NCBI GenBank assembly: GCA_013396655.1
Contig: WBMV01009196.1
Coordinates: forward strand, 295,051 to 359,050
Direction of reading: 5' to 3'
Source of the DNA: Campylorhamphus procurvoides
Taxonomy: Eukaryota; Chordata; Aves; Passeriformes; Dendrocolaptidae
Length of the DNA stretch: 64,000 nucleotides
Part shown: positions 38,066 to 49,915 of the stretch, piece by piece
How the letters are laid out: the number at the start of each line of letters is the position of its first letter
How positions within the stretch are numbered: position 1 is the stretch's first letter
Notes under the pieces: model-generated
Databases searched by the model: none
The model's input: the letters and a program-made list of their open reading frames with translations, nothing else
What the model was told of the DNA's origin: nothing
Made by a program: the position numbers and the translations under genes

Positions 38066-38103
38066 TTCCTTGCTTTGCTTTGCCTTGCTTTGCTTTTGCT
38101 TTA
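38066..38103. repeat. (CTTTG)n segment inside the LTR
   Basis: About seven imperfect CTTTG/CCTTG units. The ERVL LTR family carries a shorter TTGTTTTGCTTTGCTT motif here, so this copy seems to have expanded it. Confidence 0.8.
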
Positions 38104-38228
38104 CCTATTAAACTATCTTGATCTCAACCCATGAGTTTTCTTGCTTTCCTCTTCCAATTCTCCTCCCCATTCCACTGAGGGGAGAATGTGAGTGAGTCTG
38201 AGTTGCCAGCTGGGGTTAAAGCAGGGCA

Positions 38229-40804
38229 CCTGGGAGGGAATAATTAGGCTCTAAGTCCATTCTAACCAGTATAAGCTGTGGAGAAGTTCATCCTTAATGA
38301 TTATGTTTCCAACTGTGTAGCTGAATTTTTTGCCTTTCCCTCCATACTTTTCTGATCTGTACTTACACCTACAGAAGAAGTTTTGAGAGGTACAGGTACG
38401 CATTTGCCTAAAATGCATACCAAAAGACCACACCTTCAAAAAGTGTGCTGCCCTTATGATATATACTGGACTGCTAAAACTTCAATCCTAAGTTCTCAAG
38501 TCAAGTGCAGAACAACATGTGAAAAACCTGTGCAGCCAAAATTTGCTAATTTTCATCAATTATGTAATTTTTAGTGGTAAAAGAGTAACCTTTCAGCTTC
38601 CAACTCCTTACAAATTTGCTAATGGATGTGTCAGATATATTGAGTCTAATGATGCAAATGCCCATCATTCATACAAAACCCACAAAGCCACATAAATAGT
38701 AATAACATTCATTTACTTGGATTCCAGTTCAGAAGCAAAATAACGACTTGTGGGATATCATACATGTCATAATTACTAGAGCCATCAGTCTAAAAATGTT
38801 TCTAAAATGTATCATCACTCTGGAGTACATTGTTTCTGTGAACAACTCCAGGGACAAGATCGTTCTCACTTTGGGCCATGAAAGCTAAAGCAGAAAGCTG
38901 TTCTTTGGAGAAAGTACATCAGTCTTTCCAGTTTCTAAATGAAGAAAGAAGAGGCTGTCAAAAAGAAATAACACAGGGCTGAAGTTGGGAATCACTTAAA
39001 GAATATCTGTGTCATGAGTGATGTAGAAAGAGAAGATGAGTAGCCGGAAGCTAACTTTGTTCAATTACGTTGGGATTTTTAACAAGCAAAAGCAAAAGAG
39101 ATTTGAGGGGATAATGAGGGGAAAAAGGGGGAAAACTAATTAAATTAATTTATATTTTTACTTTTTTCCTTCCTCATTCACTTGGTTCACTATAAAGTTG
39201 AGTGTAAAAATTTTTCCTTGCTGTGCTTCTGAAACACATCACCTTACTCACTTTGTGAGTAATAAATTCAATATATGCAAGTTGAGTCAGTTTTTCCCAA
39301 GACACTAATCAGTGAGTGATCTCTCCCTGTCCTTATTTCACCCCATGAACCCTTCATTATATTTTCTGTCCCTTGTCTACTTGTAGAGTGGAGTGATAGA
39401 GGGGCTTTGTTGGTTGTCTTACATCCAGCCAGGGTCAACAAACTACACTCACATTTGACATAAGTGATCCCGGCACTCTCAGACAGCATCTCAAAGTGTT
39501 GTTGGAAGAAACCAGGCTACAGGCAATTGGCTTACACTCCTACCATGCCCTAAGCTTTTATGCTTAACCAAAGTGGCTGGAAGTTTGTTTCACACACCTT
39601 CATTGAAGAGATACAGAATTACAGTATGCTACATGACAAAAAGATAACGCAACTTTGGGAGAGTTAGAAAGAACATCCTCCTTGTGCACTTTGTGTATAC
39701 TTCAGCCTTATAAAAGATTGTTTTTCTGAACTTCATGCAATTTTTAGAAAGGCCAGTTTGTGTTTGACTTTTGGAAGAAACAGATTTCAACGTGTGTCAA
39801 GTACTTTTAAACAAAATTCATCAGAAAGGATAACCTTGGACCTCTATTCAATATCTTAACATGCAGAGACCCTTTGGTTCAAGTGATACCACTGTGAAAT
39901 TGCATTTTGTATAATTTCCAGGACTGTAAAGTGTAAATATTTTCAGCAAAGCATTCTTAACATAAGTTTTGTTTGCTAAGCATGTTTCTTCCGTTTGGGA
40001 TCTTGTTCCTGTTATAGGAAACCTTTTTTTTTGTTTTAATGGAAAAACAAAATGGATAGATTCCACTCATTTCACTCACTCTGCAAACTCACAAAACCAT
40101 AATATAAGGCATTTTGACAAATCCTCAAGAATAATGTCTGAGAGCCCGTTGCTACAATATCATCCAGGAATACTATTTCTGTCACTTCCTGTTTCTCACC
40201 ACATTGAAAAGAATTGTAAACATGACATTTCTCCTACTATATGTGCACTTTTAAATTCTGTTCTCAGCAGAAGCCAGGAAAAACACAAGTTCACAAACCT
40301 CACTGCTGCACTGTAAGGGAAAACAAGATTCGGCAAAAATGACCATTTAATTGCCATAGATTTATACTTCTGTACAAAATACTGTTATTCAAGGCTTTGA
40401 AGGAATTTTCAGAATATGAGGCTTATTTCTGACACCTGTTTTAGAATATAATGAAACAGATCCCAGGTGTGTTTATTTCTTTCTGCTGACAGCAAAGTTA
40501 TGACCAGCTCATATGCTGTACATCTATACATGGTATATATATCTATTTGGTCAGATAAGTCCCATCTTCTTTGCTTACTTACAGGCTGAAACATCAGTCT
40601 GTGTGTTGATTTTTGCCTTTATTCATCTTTTAATTACCATATTGCATTTATTGAAATAGACATCTCTATTTTACTTATAAAACATTTTTCAAATACAGTA
40701 GTTGCAACACCCTGTTTACTCAACAACCAAATATAACATCTCCAGCTAAGCAATATCTATCCTACAAACTAATACATATATTAAACTGTGCTAATTTTTC
40801 TGTG
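38229..40804. other. Unique AT-rich noncoding DNA
   Basis: No gene, repeat family or RNA is recognised. The longest frame is 115 codons (39969-40316 plus) with no domain. Confidence 0.6.
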
Positions 40805-41385
40805 TCACAGTCACAGTAATAGAATTGTAGAACTCTTCAATTTGGAAAAAAATACTAACTAAAGTCATTGAGTCCAACCATTAACCCAGCACTGACAGTC
40901 CACCATTAAACCATGTCCCTAAGCAGCACATCTATATGCCTGTCAAATGGCTCCAGGAATGGTGACTTCACTGCTTCCCTGGGTATCCTTGACCACCTTT
41001 TCAGGGGACAAATTTTTCCTGATATCCACTCTAAACTGCTATTGGCACAACTTAGGGCCATTTTCCCTTCTATCATTTGTTACCTGGGATATTGACCCCC
41101 ACCTTGACACATTCTCCTTTGAGGTAGTTGTAGACAGCAGTAAGGTCCCTTTTGAACGTCTTTTTCTCCAGGCTAAACAACCCCAGCTCCCTCAGGCACT
41201 TTCCAAACCCTTCCCCAGTTTCATTGCCCTTCTCTGGACATGCCCCAGTACCTCAATGTCTCTGTTGCAGTGAGGGGCCCAAAACTGAACACAAGATTTG
41301 AGATGTGACCTCACCAGTGCTGAGTACAGAGGGATGATTACTGCCTTGGTCCTGCTGGTCACACTTTGCTATTAGCTGTGCTTCT
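40805..41385 (-). mobile_element. CR1 LINE, 3' end fragment
   Basis: A 5'-truncated CR1 on the minus strand, about 580 bp of 3' region. On the + strand its reverse complement shows GAGTCCAACCATTAACCCAGC, TAAACCATGTCCCTAAGC, CAGGAATGGTGACTTCA, TTTTTCCTGATATCCA, TCTCCAGGCTAAACAACCCC, CTTCTCTGGACATGCCCCAG and GGGGCCCAAAACTGAACAC in the expected order. It differs from the 26384-28040 copy in the AACCATTAACCCAGC segment, so it is a different CR1 subfamily. A short deletion is present near 41000 relative to the usual order. It is noncoding. Confidence 0.94.
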
Positions 41386-43334
41386 TTTTGTAGTTATTAT
41401 TTCCTAATAAATAAAGATGTATGCTTATAATTTTTGATTCTCTCTCCTTTACATGGCTTCAAAGACAGAATCAGTTCCTAAATAGATTTGATATGCTGTT
41501 TGCTGTATGGTATAATCTCTAAATAAAACTGTCCTCTTCCACTCACATACATGAAGGCAGAAAAATGACCCAATGGAAGAAAAAAACAGTTTATGACTGT
41601 TGGAACAGAGCATGAAAAAATTTCCCCTTGTTGCAAAAGATGTTATGATAGGCCACAGAGTGTTTGTTCAGTCATGTGGATCTAATTCTCCAACTCCTGG
41701 AAATCAAAGAAGAAAATTCTGCAAAGCAGGGTTTATCCATTAGGAAGGGCATTCCTCTGCACAGCTTGTCTACTGTAAGAGAAGGGTTTCTACTGAGTTT
41801 GTTACCCCATGTTTGATTGGTAGCATCTTGTCAAAGCACATGTTCAGTAAAGGTTTCAGAGGATGAAAACTGGGTAAAATGATCTTAAAAATTTTCATTG
41901 ATACTGACTGATTTATGCATAAAAATAAATCGCCCTGTGTTATATTAAATAATAAAATGTTGGCCAGTTAGGTAAGGACTTTGGTATTCTTGGGAAGACT
42001 TGAATATCTTCCAAAACCAACCAGTGGAGTTGACTGTTGGCAACTTCATTGCAAAAGACATTTCCTTAGTAAATCAGAAATAACATGCTTGAATCTGTAC
42101 AAGTTAATTCCTGATTGAATTTACAGTATACTAAGACAGATGCTTCCTCCTGTTTGTGCAGAATGACTAAAATATTGAGTGGAAATAAGAATAGTAACAA
42201 AAAGTGCTTGTAGCCATTCTTTTAAATGTTTGTTTGTATAGAGGTAATAGTAACTTTTTTAAAATAGTTTTAATAAAGAAGTAATGTAAGTGTTCTGCAA
42301 TGAAGAAGGACCAAGATGCCATGGTAATTTTAATCCTAGTGATCTTAAGGCCACCAAAATAGTAGAGAAAACTATGACTGCATATCTTAAACATGTGGAG
42401 GGAAGTCACATGCAGTTGGAATGTCTCTGCAATCTGGCTTTGCATTCAATCATCTGACTTCAACTATAATTTTTCCACTAATAAAAATTCAAATGGTTCA
42501 GATTGGCTTCTGTTACAAGGAATGCACTAAAACCTTGGGTGTGATGACATTCATAGGCATGGAAATATGCTTCAAATAACCCTAAATTTCTAGAAAGTGA
42601 AAAAATTGGAGAAGCCTTTTTCCCCTTATTGAATTTTTAAACTTCTTTTTTTTTGTTTTTGTTTTTCTTTTTCTTTTTGTTAAAAGTGCTTGGATATCTT
42701 AGATATACTGAAGTAATATAACTATAGATAATACAAGATATAATATTTTAGCTTGAACTCCTAAACAGATATCAAATAGTAGTCATATTAAAAATATCAG
42801 GACAAATTTTACTGATGTAAAAGAAATTTCAAAGAGAGAAATTCTTGATGGGTCATTTGTGATTCTGCAGTCTCAGTGTTGTCATTTAATACATATGAGA
42901 AGGCCAAACTGTGAAGAAGGTCAGTTAGAATTTTCAAAAAGTAGTGTACTTCTATGTGGAAGTTATTTACTTAAACAGTGGAAACTTTAAAATTAGTCTT
43001 TCTGAAAATTTATGTATTCAGCTTTTTGAATTTTCCTCTCTCTACAAATTTCATGACATATTTTTTTGACAAAGGAAGTAGCGGATCTGTCAGCCAGTCA
43101 TTGGTATCTGTAGCATATGCTAATTTTGACTTTCAAGCAGTAAAAACTAACCTGAGCTGGTTCTACAATGCTCTGCTTCATATTTCTGATCAATCAACTT
43201 GTTTATATAGGATATTTACGATATATCTCAGTTTTTGAGGTAGGGTGTTGTGTACAACACACCTCCAGAAAGTACAAGATATAGGATAGAAAGACATTTA
43301 AATACAGACTTAAAAAGTGAATCATTTATCTTAA

Positions 43335-43450
43335 ATAAAACCCAACCTAAACCAACCAAACAGCACCCCCCATGCTCCCCTAGAACAAGCAAACAAAAAA
43401 ACCGAACAAACCAAAACCCAACAACACCAAAAACCTCAAACCCAACAAAG
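43335..43450. repeat. A/C-rich low-complexity tract
   Basis: About 115 bases almost devoid of G and T on the + strand with CCAAC, AACAAA and AACCAAA words. It explains the 69-codon frame 43250-43459, whose second half is Pro/Thr/Asn/Lys only. Confidence 0.8.
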
Positions 43451-43859
43451 CTAGTTTAAATTTCTCCATCTTTTTCCAATTACAATCTGAAGGTCTGGTC
43501 CAGTAAAGGTCTTAATTATGTGTTGAATTGATAAATTCCATGAGATTATGTATGTGGTTAACTGCTTTGATGGATCCAAGACTTAATCCTTAATGGTTGA
43601 TTTTTATTGTGGCGTGTTTATAGTAGGGCCAAAAGTAGTTTGACTGTCTTATTTAATTTTTATATGCGAATGTAAACATGGTGATTGCATTAAGAATCTT
43701 ATGGAAGAGTTATAGAAAGAATTTATTATCAAAACCTGTGAAGTATTTTCTAGTAAGTCTGCAAGTTGTGAATACAGAAGTATATAACATTACTGTAAGC
43801 CTATTTCTGAGCATTTATTAAGAGTTTTATAAAATAAAAAAGAGCTGCATAGATTAAAA

Positions 43860-43915
43860 TAGGTTAAATATTTAATTAAAATATTAAATATTTAATATAA
43901 ATATAAATATTATAA
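43860..43915. repeat. AT-only block with repeated AAATATTTAA
   Basis: About 55 bases almost wholly A and T, with repeated TAAATATTTAA-type words and partly palindromic order. It is low-complexity DNA. Confidence 0.75.
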
Positions 43916-44512
43916 GAACAATTTTTATCTCTCTATTTTAAAGGCAACCCTCTCAAGGTACTCACAATGTTCTAGTGACTGGAACTGATTGCTTAAATCA
44001 TAACACACTGTGTTATTGATTAATTATGTTGTTGCCTTCATTACATCAATAAATGTCTGATATGGATTTTGTAAAAGATTAATTGCATTGTACCTCCAGA
44101 GAAGCATCACCTTCAAAAGAAACCATGAAGTAATAGAAATAGCTGAAGAGATATCAAAGATCAGGAGGAAAAATCGAATTTAAAACATGAAAATGTAATA
44201 TTCAGGTAAGCTAACAAAATCAATCCAGTCCCCATGGAAAACCAAAAAGTCTTCCATATCCATCAGAAACTGATTTTCTGTCTTTAACTCAGTCTCTTTC
44301 CCATTTTAATAAACCCATATGAAATTTTATTGGTTTCTATCTTTTAATGCTCTTTCCCCGACATTCCTGGACTCTTCAATTCTTTAAGATTTTGGAATTT
44401 TATGTTGTACATTTGATTCTTGAAAGTTGGAAAGAAAACACAAATTGCACACCAATAAACTACAGTTCTCACGCTTTCCTAGCATCTGACGATTGTGATT
44501 TTATATAATGCA

Positions 44513-44540
44513 TGTGTATGTGAGCAAATACACATACACA
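44513..44540. other. Perfect 10-bp inverted repeat
   Basis: TGTGTATGTG at 44513-44522, an 8-base loop, and CACATACACA at 44531-44540. The arms are alternating purine/pyrimidine in part, so a (TG)n/(CA)n origin is likely. Confidence 0.88.
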
Positions 44541-45169
44541 AATATCTTCACAGATTGATTTAAAGGCAAAACCCCAAAACACTGATATGAGAAACAACAT
44601 GAAGGACAACATGGTGATCAAAATGAGTAATGAAGATCAGCAAAAACTGACTCCCACTGGGATTTGTTGCATATTGAGAAATTCCATCAGTGTGTTTTAG
44701 TTTTACCTTTCAAACCCAGAAATAAACTAGAAGAAAAAAACATATTAGGGCATTTCCACACAATATGAATTTGTAAAAAAAAAAGCAACAGAGAACACAG
44801 AAAATTACAAAGAAGTCCCAGAGCTGTTAAACAAATGGATAGAGTAAAACAATAAAATATAAGTTGATAGATATACAGAAACTAATTCAAAAGTCCTGCA
44901 CAACTGCAGAAGAGAAACCGAAAAACAGGAATGCCAAAAGTGGCTCTGAGGTTGTATTAGACAGTAAACAAGATAGAGTAGGAGTTTGCATTATGATGTG
45001 GAAGTAAATCACCAATGACATTTTAAAATGTCTCTATGTCATGTCATGGAGGAGAATTGTAATAATACCTATTTATCTTATCCTGCAGGATATATACCTT
45101 GGATAGTTAGTTGGAATTTGGGAAGTGCATTATCAAAAAAAAAAAAAATAGCAACTGAGCTGTATACAG

Positions 45170-45241
45170 AGATTAAAAAAAACCAAAAAACACAAAAAAG
45201 CGACAACCACAAAAACCAAAACCGAAACAACCAAAACCAAG
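45170..45241. repeat. A/C-rich low-complexity tract
   Basis: About 70 bases of AAAACC, CACAAAAA and CAAAACC words after a 14-A run at 45135-45148. It gives a Lys/Asn/Gln frame on the + strand and a Trp/Phe/Leu frame on the minus strand. Confidence 0.8.
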
Positions 45242-46596
45242 ACAGTTGGAAAACTAGCAGATTAACTTGAAACATACAATAAATGCCACTGAACACAAGG
45301 ACACAGTTCACTTAGTTGAAAAATTGTTAAAGTTCTGAAACTCATTTCTAGAGACGGATGAAATTTTGTGTTTGAGGTTTTATATTGTAGTGAAGGATAG
45401 TATTTTGAGAAATATATAAAGACTGAAACTCTTACCTCATCATTTTGTGTTTGTAGTGAAAGACGGCATGGAAACAAGAATGTGCAGACAAATAAGCCCA
45501 TATTTAGAAACCAGTCTATTTAGTTGTCATCTTTACTTTTTCTGTGCATGTCCACTGAATTAAAAAATCATTTCTCTGCTTAGTACCTTTCAACAGAAAA
45601 CTCTGAGAGACTCACATAAACTTACTTTACTGAGGCAATAATCCAGACAGTATCGTTGTTCTGATGGAAATAGGCATGATGACATACTACAAGTAATAAG
45701 GGTGCATCAACACCTGAAAATTAGATGTTTCATGCAGATTAATCAAGAAGGTTAGAACTCAGATCCAAGAACAGAAACAAAAACTAAGGATATTAGAGAT
45801 ATTAGGTCAGAACATTAGATAAAAATTGGTGGAAACAACCATTTAGTGGTTTAGTACTGTCTGAAGGTGTAAAGACTCTGATCAAAGGTATATGGGCAAA
45901 GTCTATCATACTCTACAGGAAAATGTGGATATAATAATAAGAATAGTAGATTTCAGGAAAATTCCCCCGAGAACAGTTGATATTAAACTGTCTGCAGCAC
46001 TGGTGTCTTTGTGGTAAAGGAAACTTCTGCACTGGATAAGGAAGGAACGAATAAACCTTTTTCATTGTAGATGTCTGGGCTTGTGTGACGATAAATTCCT
46101 TTACAAACTTGAACTTTCTCAAGAATGTGGTGTCAATATTACATGCAGATTGTTTCCCTTCGTCACTTAATATTCAGTCAGTGTGGCAAATAATATAAAT
46201 GTTTTTCTAATTTATGCAAGATTGTGTAATTGATGTGGCCAGAGATGGTTCTGGTGCAGAAAACAGGATGAAAAAAACACAATTGAAAACCAAATACCAT
46301 GTCTGGATTATGTTGTAGATACACATGGTAGGTTGTATATTTGAGAGGAGGAAGAAGGAGAGAAAATGAGCTGGTAAGGGCAAGTTCCTCAAAAAAACCC
46401 CCAAAAGGTCAAGGTTTCACCTGCGGGGGAAGGGAGGACATTAGCTTCTGCATTCCATGTGCAGAAAAATGTGATTCATCACTGCCCAGCATGTCCTATA
46501 AGTATGCTACTTCATATGGCATTAGTGAAGAAACATCAGGGGCAAAGCACATTACAGCACTACAACGTCATGTCAGTTCACTGTCCCTATCCTTGC

Positions 46597-46963
46597 CACC
46601 GGTAAGGTCACACCACAAGTGCTGTGTTCACTTTTGGGCCCTTCACCACAAGAAAGACATTGGAGTGCTGGAGCATGAGAGTTTCCAGAGAAGGGCAACA
46701 AAGTTAGTGAAGGGCCTGGAGCCCTGGAGTCTTTTGAGGAGTGTCTAAGGGAACTAGAGTAGTTTAGCCTGGAGAAAAAGAGGCTTAGGAGTGACCTTAT
46801 TGCTCTCTACAATGACCTGAAATGAGATTATAGTGAGGTGGGAGTCAGTCTCTTCTCCCATATGGATGTGGCACCTGGGGATCTGGTTTAGCAGTGCTGG
46901 GTTAATAGTTGGACTGGATGATCTTAGAGTTTTTTCTAACCTTAACAATTCTATGAGTCTATT
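46597..46963 (+). mobile_element. CR1 LINE, 3' end fragment
   Basis: A 5'-truncated CR1 on the + strand. Landmarks in order are GTGCTGTGTTCACTTTTGGG, AAGAAAGACATTGGAGTGCTGGAG, TCCAGAGAAGGGCAACAAAG, GTGAAGGGCCTGGAG, GCCTGGAGAAAAAGAGGCTTAGG and ACCTTATTGCTCTCTACAA, then a shortened 3' end GACTGGATGATCTTAGAG and the terminal CAATTCTATGAGTCTATT. It is noncoding. Segments usually present between the Leu-rich tail and the last 100 bases are partly missing, so an internal deletion is likely near 46840-46880. Confidence 0.94.
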
Positions 46964-49362
46964 AGAACAAACACAGCTACAAACACACAATTTTTTTTCT
47001 TAATGCTAGTTTTTGGATGCCAAGCTCCTGAATAAATGTTTACGTGCCTTATCATAGGGAGCAAAACTGCTTAGTGTGTTTGTTTTCAGTTTGCTGTGTA
47101 AATGCTGTGTATGAGATATACAGCTCAATAGTCATGAAAACGAGCAGCTGAGAAGAGAGCTACTCTTGTGCTTTGACCTGGCTGCTGCTGAAAGGGTCAG
47201 GGTGAGCATCTTGGAGTAGTGTAAGAGACTCTGAGAACAGGGAACAGGCACGTCGATAAGCCTTATTCGTAACAAGGAAGTTTAACGCCTAGAAAGTAGG
47301 AGGAAAAGGACCTCTCTTACAGACTGTCCAAGACTGAAGCACCAAGCTTTCTGCATTTACTTTTGCATTTATGTATCCTGTATTTTCTGATTAAGTGTTG
47401 GGAGTGGGAAGCTGTTTGAGATTTTTTAGTTTCAGTTTTGTTTAATTTAAACAAACATATTTTCAGAGATCAAACAGTGTCAGTGTTATCTGCCACAATC
47501 ATTTCAAAAGAAAAGTGGGGAATATGTGGTTCCACTCTGGTCACTATAAGATACTCTCACATCTCAGTGAAAGTTTCCTGACATTTACATGTTCCAGGCA
47601 CTTATGATTCATGTTGAATTCATTGTAATTTGTGAAATCTAAGCAATTAAAAAAATCTAGGTGCATTTTCATTAAGTGAGTCAAAGTAGATTTTGGGGCC
47701 CATCTCCAGATGTGTACATTTGAGGTATATTGAGGTCAATTTGAAAGCTCAATTTTTATTGACTACCAATTATGATAAAATGCAGTGTGTTTCACTCTTG
47801 AATCACCTTTCCATCCATTGAATAGTACAAAGTCACTTTAATTGATTGACATTCTTTGAGCAAATGTAGAAAGATTTAACACTATTAGCTCCCAGCACGT
47901 TTTGCATTTCACTCATTAGTCACAGCTTTCTTGCCAGAGGTAGCAGAAGGCAGATTGTGAATCACTCAGCTGCAAACATAACTAAGGCACCAGTTTGTGA
48001 AATGGAACAGTTGAAATAAAAGAATATAAAGTGTTTTGGCTTCCCTACTAGGAGAGTCTGCAACCTTTGGTGGTGCCAAGACTTGTCTGCAATAACACCT
48101 ATGAGCACTACAGAGGTTTGCCCGAGGTTTTCTGTTCCAGTATGAGTCTGGTTCCTTTGAATTGCATGGAAAGAGCAGCCTAAGAAGCTCTTAAGTGGAT
48201 CTTGTACTGGCCTACAGTAAGGTAGGCAAGAGCTATGTAAGGGTAGAACTTGTTACAGTGCAAATAGCTCTGCTTTCAATTTCTGCATGATTAGTCTTGA
48301 TGTTGATAATTATTCTGCCACATAATTTCACAAGCAGAAGAGAAATTCCTCCATAAGTTCTTTGATGGTGACTTTGTATGAAAATCCACCATTTTTGTTC
48401 ATGGTGCTTGATTAATCTTCTGGCTTACATAGTAGTATTTGTATATCTCTTTTTTGAAAAGACTGTAACTATTAGCACATGTGAGTGACTATTATTTTAG
48501 CAAGTTATTTGCTTGAAAAATGGGCATTCATTCCCTGAATTCTCAAAATAAACTTCCTTAGAGAAAGACTTATGAAGAGTGAAAAAGAAGGGCACATGTG
48601 CAGTGGTGCAGTGGTGAATCAAAATCTGCCTCAAACATTCTTCAGAAAAAATCAGCAAGTGCTAGCAGATTTCCAGGTAGAAATAAGCATTTTTGTTCCT
48701 CAGAGAGTAGCAGTATGTGTACACATATGCATAAATATTCAAAGTCAAGGCAGTGAGTTAGCCATCTGCATCTCATTGAAGATAATGAGGATCACGTGGC
48801 CAAGTCCCTGCTTGCAACATGGAAAATTTATCCTAACAGCCCTACGTAACATGAAAAAAATGTTAAATAATGAAGCACTGCAGTTTTTAAAGACTTTTAA
48901 AATAAAAGCACATCTTAGACAAGAAAAATTTACTAAAATATTGTGAAAACACCATAAACATAAATAGAAAGAAACTCCAAAAAAAATCAACCATTAAAAT
49001 CTAGAAAGAGATAATCTCGATTCTCCTATTAATGAATTAGTAAAGACAAAGGATGCTTTACTCTCTACTAGCACCACATGCCTGCTTATGTCTTCTAAAA
49101 AAGATACAATGTAAGTAGGAATTCTCGGGTAAATTTTGGCATTTGTAGAATTTGCAACTACAAAACAATGGAAAAAAAAATCATCCCATCAAGTCATGAA
49201 GTTGGCAATGGTGCCTAAGTAGCAACCATATAACCCCAGATGACAAACCGGTTAGAAATTGGATGCTTAAATCACTAATAATGTCCATATTTTTAAGGGT
49301 GGCATCGGCACAGACATCAGGTGCAAAAGAAAACATTGTAAGCTAAAAAGGTTCATTATTTA
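46964..49362. other. Unique noncoding DNA
   Basis: No gene or repeat family is recognised. The longest frame is 124 codons (48572-48946 plus) with no domain. Confidence 0.6.
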
Positions 49363-49474
49363 CTCCTGGACACATGGTGTGACTCTTGGGGATGGTCCTT
49401 TGAGGGGCTAGGAGTTGTATTCGATGATCCTTTTGGTCCATCCATCTCAGAACATTCTGTAATTCATGATTATG
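49363..49474 (+). mobile_element. CR1 LINE, extreme 3' end
   Basis: About 110 bp of CR1 tail: CTGGACACATGGTGTGACTC, GGGGATGGTCCTTTGAGGGG, AGGAGTTGTATTCGATGATCC and then a decayed terminal AACATTCTGTAATTCATGATT. It belongs to the CR1 tail type also seen at 12700-12800 and 26384-26470. Confidence 0.9.
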
Positions 49475-49775
49475 TAAATGAAAGTCTAAGGTGCAAACCT
49501 ACCCTATTGGAGCTATGCAGATTTTGAAGAACTGAAATGAGTGAAAGTGAGAAATTTCTGCAGATCTGTGCATGGTGTATATCATTCTACCTTTTAAATG
49601 TCATTCTTTTAAACCTATGGAAGAGAAAGAAGGCAGAAAACTTTTTCTTTGTTTCACTTTTCTTGTAGCACGAGGTGGACAGCAAATTTTATGGGAAAAA
49701 ATAGACAATTATCCTTGCTTGTAACAACATAAAAACATGGAGAAGAGTAGGACATTTCTATATATCCATCAACAT

Positions 49776-49915
49776 TGTCTCAGTTAAAACTTGGTGCTAA
49801 ACTTGGCGCTAATAACTCCAAGGTCACAGGTTTAATCCCACGTATGGGCCATTCACTTAAACATTGGACACAGTGATCATTGTGGGTCCCTTCTAACTCA
49901 GAATGTTCTGCAACA
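49776..49915 (+). mobile_element. tRNA-Ile/CR1 chimeric SINE (TguSINE1-like)
   Basis: The 5' half is a diverged tRNA-Ile. A segment TCTCAGTT lies near the A-box position, and the anticodon-to-3' part GCTAATAACTCCAAGGTCAC and GGTTTAATCCCACGTATGGGCCA follows the tRNA-Ile(AAU) anticodon loop, variable loop, B box and acceptor stem closely. The D-arm side seems rearranged or partly duplicated (GGTGCTAA and GGCGCTAA both occur). The 3' half, TGATCATTGTGGGTCCCTTCTAACTCAGAATGTTCTGC, is a CR1-type tail. A tRNA-derived promoter head with a CR1 tail is the architecture of TguSINE1, known from zebra finch and other passerines, mobilised by CR1 proteins. This is not a functional tRNA gene: arms are mismatched and the 5' half is degenerate. 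Confidence 0.82.

Larger units (their letters stand above)
37660..38228 (+). mobile_element. Avian ERVL-type solo LTR, near full length
   Basis: About 570 bp matching the layout of an abundant bird endogenous retrovirus L-type LTR. It starts TGTGCTGCTTCAGCTGGGG, where the family usually has TGTCCTGGTTTCAGCTGGG, and ends GCTGGGGTTAAAGCAGGGCA, where the family ends GGGTTAAACCACGACA. In between are GGGCTATG and CTGGAAAC, a GGGAGGGGACACGGCC segment, a TATAAA box at 37925-37930, GGAGGGACATTC, ACCTGCCTGCCCATGGGAAG, a (CTTTG)n segment, and an ATTAAA polyadenylation signal at 38107-38112 followed by CTCAACCCATGAG. No internal retroviral region follows, so it is a solo LTR. No clear 5-bp target duplication is visible. 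Confidence 0.88.
41386..46596. other. Unique AT-rich noncoding DNA
   Basis: No gene is recognised. It holds T-rich runs (42640-42680), an A/C-rich tract (43335-43450), a very AT-rich TAAATATTTAA block (43860-43915), a perfect hairpin (44513-44540), a 14-A run at 45135-45148 and an A/C-rich tract (45170-45241). Frames through the A/C tracts give Pro/Thr/Asn/Lys low-complexity peptides and are not genes. Confidence 0.6.

Noticed and set aside
36445..38228. An intact endogenous retrovirus
   Set aside because: No primer-binding site, polypurine tract or coding remnant is visible between the two LTR pieces, and the first piece is only a short tail.
43250..43459. Pro/Thr/Asn-rich 69-codon protein
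   Set aside because: It is the translation of an A/C-only low-complexity tract.
49776..49850. A tRNA-Ile gene
   Set aside because: The 5' half is degenerate and a CR1 tail follows directly, so it is a SINE head and not a tRNA gene.
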